From Diospyros lotus (Eukaryota; Streptophyta; Magnoliopsida; Ericales; Ebenaceae), in NCBI RefSeq assembly GCF_014633365.1, contig NC_068350.1, positions 29,875,119-29,939,118 on the forward strand: 64,000 nucleotides of DNA. Reading direction: 5' to 3'. Made by a program: the position numbers and the translations under genes. The notes beneath the pieces are model-generated. The model did not search any database. It saw only the letters and a program-made list of their open reading frames with translations, and was not told the DNA's origin. This document shows, in pieces, positions 55,512-64,000 of this stretch. Positions within the stretch are counted from its first letter, which is position 1. Every line of letters begins with the position of its first letter.

Positions 55512-56651
55512 GAAATACCCAGTGAACACCAGATAATTGGGGAGGCAGAGCAAGGCGGTAGGCTAACGCTTTAATATCTCAAATGAACCAATATATTAAG
55601 GGCTAAGTTTCTTGGAAATCCCAAATCTATGCACCCCTTTTATGGGCATCGCCCTCAATAATACATGGTCCTCGAAGACAAACTCCAAGTCACGTCGTCG
55701 CTTATTTGCATAGATTTTTTGACGATCTTGAGCCATTTTCATCTGGGTTTGAATGGTTTGATTCTTTTCGATAGTCTGTTCAATGATGTTTGGCTCCAAT
55801 AACATTCTATCACTCATCTCTTCCCAACATACTAGTGACCTACATGGCCTGCCGTATAACGCTTCATAAGGTGGCATACCAATACTAGAATGATAGCTAT
55901 TTTTATAAGTGAATTCTACAAAGGGTAAGTGGTTATCCCAACTGCTGCCAAAATCCAGTACACAAGCTCTCAACATATCTTCCAGGGTCCGAATAGTCCT
56001 TTCTGACTGGCCATCGATTTGGTGATTAAAAGTAGTACTAAATTTCAACTTAGATCTCAGTGCATCATGTAAAGCTCTCTAAAAATGCGAAGTGAACCGG
56101 GGATCTCAGTTTGACACAATACTAGTGGGAATGTCGTGCAACCACACTATCTCCTCAATGTATAGGCTTGGCAGCTGGTGTAGATAATAAGTCTTCTTAA
56201 TTGGTAGGAAATAGGCTGATTTCGTTAGCTTGTCAACAATCACCCAGATCGCATCATGTCATCTCATAGTCTTGGGTAGGCCCATCACAAAGTCCATAGT
56301 AATATGCTCCCACTTCCATTCTAGTATTAGTAATGCTTGTAACAAACCCGTTAGCTTCTGATGTTCTACTTTTACTTGTTAGCATACTAGGCATTGCAAA
56401 ACACATTTCGCTACATCCTTTTTTATTCCTTCCCACCAAAACTGATGTTGGAGATCTTTGTACATCTTTGTAATACCGGGATGAATAATGTATCGGGCTT
56501 TATGGGCCTCAGATATAATCTCCTGTTTAAGCTCTTTATCATCGAGCACACAAATTCTCTTAATCATCGGGCACACAAATTCTCTTCTGAAATAGCAAAA
56601 GGCCATAACTCCTCTAATCATATCCCAGTGGAGCAAATTTCTCAAGTTCAC
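55512..56651 (-). pseudogene. Gypsy-G integrase
   Basis: The zinc-binding part is in 56651-56379 (EIISEAHKARYIIHPGITKM, YKDLQHQFWWEGIKKDVAKC and the last CLVC), matching HHCC. The core starts near 56310 ([14 protein letters not shown] with the first Asp), continues with DAIWVIVDKLTKSAYFLPIK, and the later part is in 56048-55596 (FSTTFNHQIDGQSERTIRTL, then WDNHLPFVEFTYKNSYHSSI and MPPYEALYGRPCRS). The glutamate-containing end GQSERT is present. Stops at about 56258, 56110 and 56050 break the gene. RDLEFVFEDHVLLRAMP follows. Confidence 0.9.
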
Positions 56652-58300
56652 TCAAAACTAGTGCCAACTTCTCATCACTGGACTATCGGACCCAAATCTG
56701 ATCAAGTAGCTCGAACTGTATCTTTATGTAAGCACAATTTATCACGAGCCACTTTGCGGAAGAAGAGATAAATAAGTTTGTTATTAGTTCTAGCAACCTC
56801 CACTCTTGGACCATCATGGTCGCCACAGATGCACCACGTCTACTCAAGGCGTCGGCCACCACATTAGCCTTCCCTAGGTGATATAGAATCTAGCAATCAT
56901 AATCTTTAAATAGTTCCGCCCAGCGTCGTTGTCTATGTTTAATTCTTTTTGGGAGAGAAGCTATTTCAAACTTTTATTGTTCGTATAAATTTTCACCTTC
57001 TCATCTTTCAAGTAATATCTTCATATCTTAAGAGCGAATACAACTGCTGCAAACTCCAAGTCATGCATAGGATAATTAAGTTCATGCTTTCTTAACTGCC
57101 TTGAGGTATAGGTATTAACACACCCATCTTGCATCAATACACATCCCAGTCCTACATGCGAGGCATCACTAAAAATGGTGAACTTCTCCCCATTCTTAGG
57201 AATAACCAATATTGGGGTCGTGGTTAATTTCTTTTACAGTTCTTGGAAGCTATGCTCACAAGCCTCATCCCATTCAAATTTAACACCTTTCTTTGTCAAT
57301 TTTGTCATGGACGAGGAAAGCCTTGCAAAACTTTCAATAAACCTTCAGCAGTATCCAGCTAACCTAAGGAAACTCCGAATCTCTGTTACAGTAGTAGGTC
57401 TAGGCTAGTCCATCATAGCTTTAATCTTTTTAGGATCTATTGAGATGCCATCACCAGAAATTACATGACCTAGAAAATCCATTTGCCTTTGCCAAAATCA
57501 CATTTGCCCAACTTAGCATATAGTTGTTCTTAAAGTCTTTGCAAAGCCATTCGAAGATGAACCTCATGATCCTCCAAACTTGGAAAGTAAATCAAAATGT
57601 CATCTATAAACACTATCACGAAGCAATTAAGGTACTCCCGGAATATCCGATTCATCAAGTCCATGAATATCACCGAAGCGTTCGTCAAACCAAACGGCAT
57701 AATTACAAATTCAAAATGCCCATACCGCGTCTGAAAAGTTATCTTTTGGGTGTCTTCTCCTCTAACCCTTACTTGATGATAGCTAGATTTCAAATCAATC
57801 TTAGAGAAAATTGAAGCTCCTTAAAGCTAGTCTAGTAGATCATCCACCCGTGGAAGAGGATACTTATTCTTTAGAGTCACTTAATTCAATTGTCTATAAT
57901 CTATACATAATCTCATTGAACCATCCTTCTTTCTTACAAACAACATCGGTGCACCCCAAGGCGAGGCACTTGGTCTAATAAAACCTTTATCAATCATCTC
58001 TTGTAATTGAACCTTCAATTCTTTTAACTCATTAGGAGCCATTCGGTATAGAGCTTTGGAAATAGGTTGGCTGTCGGGCACTAGTTTGATCGAGAATTCA
58101 ACTTCTTGCATAGGTGGTAAATCGGGTAATTCATTTTGAAACATGTCCGCAAATTTACAAACCATCGGTATATCAGACAACTCTAATTTATTTCCTAACC
58201 CCGTTGTCACAAACACAAGATATGCTTCGTAACCCCGCCGTATCAATTTCTCTACTTTCATTACCGAGATCATAGGAGTAGAACTTACTGGTTTAACTCC
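56652..58300 (-). pseudogene. Gypsy-G reverse transcriptase and RNase H
   Basis: [42 protein letters not shown] and [14 protein letters not shown] (58060-57881); after stops, [40 protein letters not shown] and the catalytic box FIDDILIY near 57590. RNase [18 protein letters not shown] (first Asp in FSDAS) and [20 protein letters not shown] at 57209-57021. Stops near 57880, 57830, 57525 and 57410 and frameshifts disable it. 56652-57020 is a degraded RNase H-integrase spacer. Confidence 0.9.
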
Positions 58301-58330
58301 TCAGAATATAATCACTGGTTGTTTGGGAAG

Positions 58331-58680
58331 CTAAAATTGAATCACCTTTTGGCGACAATCCACTTTAGCATAGTGACGTGCTAACCAATCAATACCTAAA
58401 ATCACATCAAAATCCTCAATGTCTAGGGTCGCCAAATCACCAAGTAGTGTCTTCTCATCAACCACAATCTCACAATCCCTGTAAATCTCTCCTCCTATCA
58501 TTACTCTACCCCCTGGCGTGGTTACCACCAAATAATATGACAATAAAATCTGAGGGGTGGGAATATAACATACTGCGTGAGGCGCAATGAAGGAATGGGT
58601 GGAACCAGTATTAAACAATACTAACACATCAAAACCATAGAGAGAAAGTCCTTGAATAGTATCATCCCCCTCTTAGCCTC
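58331..58680 (-). pseudogene. Gypsy-G aspartic protease with mutated active site
   Basis: The frame at 58627-58331 begins VLFNTGSTHSFIAP, whereas active gypsy proteases have D-S/T-G; the catalytic Asp is Asn here. The downstream DFDVILGIDWLARHYAKVDC is the conserved flap/C-terminal motif. One base change (gat to aat) would explain the loss. Confidence 0.88.
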
Positions 58681-58689
58681 TGTTGCTGT

Positions 58690-59953
58690 CAATTTGAACA
58701 CGCTCCCCTGCACATGGGGTCGATTAGTAGCAGCTGGACGCTGGCCTTATGGTAGCGCTAGTGGTCCTCCCTGGCCCTTAGGCAAAAGAGCCCTTTGAGC
58801 TTATTTCTGGCCCTGTCCTCCAAGTCTGAACCCTCTAGTCTGAGGTGACGAAGTACATACATTAGCCTTATGGTCTCTATGTGCACAATGATAACAAGTC
58901 ACCTTTCCAACTGATGCCACCTCTAAATTCTGGGTACAATCCTTTTGGATATGCCTATCTGTCCGCATATAAAGCAAGCTCCTCCCTTGGCAAAACGATA
59001 AGGGTCTCGATGTCTTTTACCATAGATCTTACAAGCTAAAACTTCTAGGAGATTTTTCATTGACCCCACTTCCCATTTTCTCTTCTTATTACCACTTCAT
59101 CCTTGAGATGATCCTACCCCTTTTGATGATGGGTGATCAATTCCCATTTCCACCCTATCCCTTTTGATAGCATAAGATCTTCGTACGATGGTGGGATAAT
59201 TCGTAATCCGAGCACCCTGCCAAGGCATATCGAATCTTAGCTTGCAAGCCTCGTTGCAACTTTGCTGCCTTATTAGCCTTTAAAGATACTAGCTCTAGAG
59301 AAAATTTGGCCAAAGAAATGAACTCGGCCTCATATTGAGCTACGGTCTCGGTACCTTGCGTCAATTCAATAAATTCATAAACTTTTTATTCCCTCATCCA
59401 ACTAGGGAAATAGTTGTCATTGAAGGCTACTTGATATTCTGTCCAAGTTGGCTCCTTACTTCCATACCTTTGCCTAGCTGTCTCCCACCATTTCTCGGCC
59501 TCTCCTGTCAACAAAAAGGTTGCTAATCGCACCTTCTGGGCATTAATCTGGTAGACCAAAAATGTTTCTTTGCTGAATTCATCGAATTTTCTACTACCGT
59601 GACACCAGTTCCTCCACTAAACTCTGGGGGTCGAAGTGCCATGAAGTTCTTAAGCAACTGGCCTCCCCTATCCTCGCCTGAACCTTGTGACACATAATTT
59701 TGCATATGACATTCTTCCTGCCCAGTTGAATACCCCTCAACCTCCTGGGGCACAAGGTCATGTCTAGCTCGATCCGTGGTGAGCATCTCTACCACTCTTT
59801 GCATTCCAGCTAAAAGCCACATGCAACTCTGCCATTTCCTGGCTCCAATCTTCCCTAGGCTATTCTGGAGATTCAGAAGTAGCTAAAGGTACGGTTTAAC
59901 CACGACCTTGACTCCTAGTCATCGGCCTTCCTCTACGAGAACGAGTACTCATT
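58690..59953 (-). pseudogene. Gypsy-G gag with zinc knuckle
   Basis: The start is an ATG at 59953 (MSTRSRRGRPMTRSQGRG) with a stop just after. Later frames read FMALRPPEFSGG (about 59640), GTETVAQYEAEFISLAKFSL and KLQRGLQAKIRYAL (59364-59155), typical of retrotransposon gag. A CCHC-like knuckle occurs near 58860-58900. At least three frameshifts. Confidence 0.8.
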
Positions 59954-60073
59954 GTCCCGCACAACCAATTCGCTTTTAGTATAAATTTAATACCCAGTTC
60001 TACTTCGAACTACTAAACATAGCCCAAACTCTACCTAACATCCTATATGTATGGAGTTCTTTCTTCTCCCCAA

Positions 60074-60090
60074 CCTTTGCTCTGATACCA
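60074..60090 (-). other. Gypsy-G primer-binding site
   Basis: TGGTATCAGAGCAAAGG on the minus strand, four bases inside the 5' LTR end: a full match to the iMet tRNA-complementary TGGTATCAGAGC. Confidence 0.88.
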
Positions 60091-60094
60091 AAAC

Positions 60095-61238
60095 TATAAT
60101 AACCCGCCTCCTAGAACTCCCACTAGCATAGGAGGTCCGTGAAAGATTCGTCATGGAAAAGATACAGAAACAAAATCCATAACCAACCACATAATTTCCA
60201 TCTCATCTATAAGATCACAAAAGAGATAAATATATCCATATCACTATACATCTTTCTTTTACTTGGGCTTAATTTCCCATACATAACAAAATAATGGGAA
60301 AGGAAAAAATAAATACAATAAAAAAAACATTTAGCCTCTTTCCCCTCAAAACAATCCTAGGGACCTTAGGCTTGGAGTGACTTTGTACATATCTATCCCA
60401 GCTCAAACATGACTAGGCTCACCACCCTCCTTTGCCTTTCCTTTACCTGAACCTGCAATAATGCAAGGAAACAATATGAGCTACAAAACTCAGCAAGTAT
60501 AAGCAAGAAATAGAGGTATAATATAATGAGGCATGATAAATCAAGAACAAGAGTGAGAGAATACCCCCTCTGAAGGGTAAAACACAATGGATATCATCAT
60601 ATACAAAGTTAAAAAAAAAAAAATCTCACCATGTACTATTTCATACACATTATGCCCTTATGCCATGAATTAATAAACACACACCATTATCGAATGTGAA
60701 CCACTATCCACCCCGCCCTAGTCCATACTTGGCGGCATTACGAGCCGTAGCTCCCACAATTGACTTAAGCAGTCGGCATAATAACCACCATTGGGTATAA
60801 ACCCACTGGCATAATAACCACGGCCAGGCATAAACCCATTGGCATAATAGCCACGGTCGAGCATAGGCCCCTCGGCATAATAGCCATGATCGGGCATAAG
60901 CCCACAGACATAATAGGATATCCTTATTAACTTCATAACACTCTACCTCTTAAAAGTTTAAATGTACGCACGCGTACCCATGTTTAGAACATACATTTCA
61001 CCCAAAAGTGGTCATTTCAAAGACTTCAATGAAAGGGAAAAACTCTAGATTTTCCCACAATAAGAATCCCAAATGGAAACTAGCCATTTAAAGAGGTTAG
61101 GAGGGAACTTATCTTTGATTTCAAATGGAAGATTTTGGAGAAGTAGATGAACCACAAGCTTTGCTCTCCAATCCCCACTAAAAGCCTTATAAATTTAGCC
61201 TTCAATTCCTTCCTTGAAACTTTAAGTAGAAGAAGAAG
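60095..61238 (-). mobile_element. Gypsy-G 5' LTR, outer part lost
   Basis: Pairs with 50117-51268, but the terminal bases read ...GGGTTATTATA instead of TTACA. Beyond 61238, where the sequence should continue like 50965-51268, another LTR begins. It carries a 31-bp-type minisatellite at 60745-60910 that the 3' LTR lacks. Confidence 0.85.
60745..60910. repeat. Minisatellite in the Gypsy-G 5' LTR (about 32-bp unit)
   Basis: Five units of the kind ggcataatagccacggtcg / ggcataagccc, opening in frame on the minus strand (GYYAxGFMPGR repeats). Not present in the 3' LTR. Confidence 0.9.
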
Positions 61239-62161
61239 TGTAATGACCTGAAATCCAATAGAAAGGTTCTGTCACCAAACTGCGAGGGCCCGCTTCCGGG
61301 AGTCCTGCTAGCAAAGGAATTCCGAGGGAAAGTCCACACAAGATGGGGCCAGAGTGTAACTCAACCAAGGTTACTCATACCAATAACAACGTATAGTAAT
61401 GATTCAGCTTTTTTTCATACAGGACAAAACAAACATATCCATCTACATTCCATTAGGCTATCCCAAAAGAGGTACAAAAAGCCCAAATAATAAAATATCC
61501 CCAGGACCTTTTGTTCGAGTGAGCTCTGTACACATATAACCCAATAGATCATACCCCGCTAGAATTCTCCTCATCCTTTGCTTTACCTGTACCTGGAATG
61601 ATGCAAAAAGAAAGAATGAGCCGCAAGGCTCAACAAGTATAACACAACGAAATACAACATGAGTATAGCATAATGGAGACTCTGTAGGCAAACACAGGTA
61701 ATATATAGTAGGATCATAACGTAGCGTACTGCTAACAGAATAGAAACAAGGAGCACCACAAGAAAGACATAATAAAAATCATTGTAGTCCACTGAAACCA
61801 GCTCCTGCCATAATCTAGGTACAAATCAGTGACCCTACCCCCACATAGTAGTATCCAGAACCCACATAATGCTCTAAGCATCACACTCACTATCTCACCA
61901 TAATATAGTATTCATGCCACAAGGCACCCCATTCTGGGCCCATAAATCCTATCCATATTGCAGCACTAGCACACATCTATGGTACCACACGTCAACTGTG
62001 CAGTGGCCTCACCGTAATGGTGCCCTCAGCCTGCTCATAACTCGGTGTCACTAGCACACGCCTATGATACCACACGCTAAGTATGTAGTGGCCTCATCAT
62101 AGTAGTGCCCTCAGTCCACTCCTCAGTCCCCTATTATCCAGCATCCACCTATGATACCACA
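61239..62161 (-). mobile_element. Partial gypsy-type LTR inserted in the Gypsy-G 5' LTR
   Basis: On the minus strand it ends ...GATTTCAGGTCATTACA at 61239, like the 48830 copy. It carries the signature ttgttgagccttgcggctca (complement, about 61617-61637), tacaggtaaag, and a short tandem array near its upper limit. At 62162 it is cut by the next LTR, so its beginning is not seen here. Confidence 0.6.
61970..62161. repeat. About 86-bp tandem array
   Basis: Units begin ctatggtaccacac at 61977 and ctatgataccacac at 62062, with a third start at 62149. Each carries cagtggcctca and gtgccctcagt words. Confidence 0.8.
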
Positions 62162-64000
62162 TGTAACACCCCGCTTTCTCGGGTGCATTAATTCTTGAGA
62201 CAATTCTGGGACGATAAATTTTTTCTTTCAAACTAATCCTAAATCACATCATTCCTCACATTCATCCCAGAATTTTCGATCATTTTATTTCAAAAGAGAG
62301 AATCATCATATACATCAAATGCGGAAACTAGAATCAAACCTGACATCTTACTTTAACATAAATCATAATTCAAACCTTCACATCACCATTTCTCGACGTT
62401 AATCATAAATCATATCTTATATCATGGCTTCTCGAACTTAATCCCAATACAAGGCTATTCATCAATGACTTAAAACATAACATATTTCTCAACTAACATA
62501 CGTTCTTACTAACATTAACCCTAAATGGGATTATACATCGTCACCATTAACCATAAGGTTATGCATCATCATTCCTTAAACGTCAATCATTAATCATATC
62601 TTACATCATGGACTTCCAAATCATTTAGATTTCAAAGTAGCAGGACTTAAACACATGGGCTACATTACATACATTCATCTCATCGTTCATTCATCATGCA
62701 CTTAGCTAAGTGTCATTTCATGCCTCATTCATCCTCGTTTCTGCTACAATCTCCATCTAGAACTTTTGAATATTCCAGGGGTAAAGCCCAATTGGATGAT
62801 GAACCATCTAAGTAAGGGTATAAAAAATCATTTTCGTGTATGTATGTAAAATGCAAAATGTCCTCGTAATTTTTGATTTGAGTCAACCGCACCCAACTGT
62901 TGTTCCCCATTTTTATAGCCCCTTTCCTAGATTGAGGTGTATGGGTGCACCCTTGATAGAGCAACATCGCCTGTTCATAATCCCAAACCCTTTATGCAAT
63001 GCATGATCAATAATATCATCGTGAATGTATGCACATTTCATCATCAACACATGTAAATGCAATCTACATGACATAATCACATCAAGACATGATAACATGA
63101 CAAAATCGTTTACATCAAATCAGGTTTTAGGTTAAATCACTTTCACATCAAGCGTTTTCATAAAACTAAATTCATTTTGATAAGTACCACTTACCTCATA
63201 CGCATCTCATAACATCTTGATTCTCGTGTCAGGCTTCTAACGAACTCACTTTGAAACATCAACATACCCTGACCATTATATTTATTCAATAAATCAATAT
63301 TCTATTTCTTTCGTAATTTTTTCATAATTTTCCTCTATTTCTTTCTATTTTCCTCAATAATTCCTTAAACATTTTCTTTACTAAATAATTCCTCAAATAT
63401 CTTCCAATCTAAATATTCCTCAAATATTTATCTATAATAATTCATAAAATAATATTCCTAATTTATTTAAATTTTCTAAGAAATTTTACTTACTTTAACT
63501 TAGACTCAAGCTTCCTCGATACGCGTGCTCTGACCTCGAAACACGTGACGACCTTGATTTTCGTGCATAACCTCGAAACACGTGCCCGAACCATTTTTCT
63601 AGGCAAAATCTTTGAAATAATCATAAATTCCCATTTCCTATTTTCCAGAATTTTGCTAGAATTCTTTTATATTTTTTTTTTCTCATTTTCTTTCCTTTTT
63701 TTCTTTTTGTTTTTCCTTTTCTCTTATTTCCTATTCATCTTCTTCTCTGCTCCTTCTTCACTGCACCCGCGCACAGCTCCATGTGCGAACCAGCCCTTGA
63801 TGCCCGCTCGTCTGCCCTCACAAGTTGCTATGGGCCTCACCAACCGCCGCCGTCGCACGCACAGCGCCACCGTGAGCCGTCTGCACTGCCTCCTCGTTGC
63901 TGCCCTGCTCATTGGCGTCGGCCATGCCGCCTTTGGCAGCTTGAAACAGCCACTGTTGTGGCCGCATTCAACTGCAACCGACCTTCCGAGCACCTCCTCG
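62162..64000 (-). mobile_element. LTR of the TGTAACACCC-type family, continuing beyond the window
   Basis: On the minus strand it ends ...GAAAGCGGGGTGTTACA at 62162, matching the GGCGGGGTGCTACA end of the solo LTR at 28927-31245. The last 280 bases (63720-64000) are GC-rich with an open minus-strand frame. They correspond by position to the GC-rich U3 part of the other copy (29480-29640), so I do not call it a gene. Confidence 0.55.

Larger units (their letters stand above)
50117..61238 (-). mobile_element. Gypsy-G: full-length but dead Ty3/gypsy element with nested solo LTRs
   Basis: From its 5' end (right): 5' LTR 60095-61238 (outer part cut off), primer site 60074-60090, gag about 58690-59953, protease 58331-58680, RT 57530-58273, RNase H 57021-57209, integrase 55596-56651, chromodomain-like 3' end 51286-51529 plus 53958-54001, polypurine tract 51269-51281 and 3' LTR 50117-51268. 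Solo LTRs of other families occupy 51530-53957 and 54002-55511. PR-RT-RH-INT order and the FHVSMLRKYV...DP tail assign it to Ty3/gypsy. Every domain is broken by stops. Confidence 0.9.

Noticed and set aside
63724..63993. GC-rich minus-strand open frame at the right edge
   Set aside because: Lies in the U3 part of an LTR whose sister copy has a comparable GC-rich segment; an Arg/Ala-rich frame is expected from composition.
1..64000. tRNA, rRNA or other structural RNA genes
   Set aside because: No cloverleaf-like or rRNA-like sequence was noticed; the tRNA-related words found are retrotransposon primer sites only.

Overview
This window is nuclear DNA of a flowering plant, probably a dicot; the species cannot be told from the sequence. 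It is AT-rich and made mostly of nested LTR retrotransposons with plant-type primer-binding sites (initiator-Met tRNA, TGGTATCAGAGC). I found one host protein gene, no RNA genes and no CRISPR array.

1-26.5 kb: one split gene on the minus strand. It encodes a GOST-family seven-transmembrane protein (plant relatives of TMEM87 / 'lung seven transmembrane receptor' proteins). Exon 1 (signal peptide) is at 25957-26213 and exon 2 is at 3329-4262. They are separated by a 21.7-kb intron that joins in a matching phase. Exons 3 and 4 are at 1967-2062 and 1643-1779. The short cytoplasmic C-terminal exon was not found and may lie left of the window. The giant intron holds a minus-strand Ty1/copia element (Copia-A, 6.69-21.84 kb). 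That element was itself invaded by a MITE, a second copia element (Copia-B), a long SIRE-like LTR, a Ty3/gypsy-type LTR and another small LTR element. To the right, still in the intron, is a compact 1.67-kb LTR element with a perfect 5-bp target duplication. Its interior carries a spliced, intronless fragment of the DNA-repair gene KU70.

26.5-48.8 kb: intergenic repeats. A SIRE-like copia LTR (27.29-31.74 kb) carries a solo LTR and is followed by a decayed envelope-like ORF. A decayed hAT transposon of the ZMYM1-like type follows (33.54-38.44 kb). Then comes a second SIRE-like LTR region, broken by two unclassified repeats and by a 2.8-kb solo LTR with a perfect AATTA duplication.

48.8-64 kb: nested Ty3/gypsy DNA. 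The largest element (Gypsy-G, 50.12-61.24 kb, minus strand) still has both LTRs, polypurine tract, primer site, gag, protease, RT, RNase H and integrase. All coding parts are broken, and the protease active-site Asp is replaced by Asn. Two solo LTRs sit in its 3' coding end, one with a perfect GAAAT duplication. The window ends in two more minus-strand LTRs.

The only part likely to make a functional host product is the GOST gene. The most interesting items are its repeat-packed first intron, the KU70-capturing LTR element, and the palindromic or minisatellite modules inside several long LTRs.
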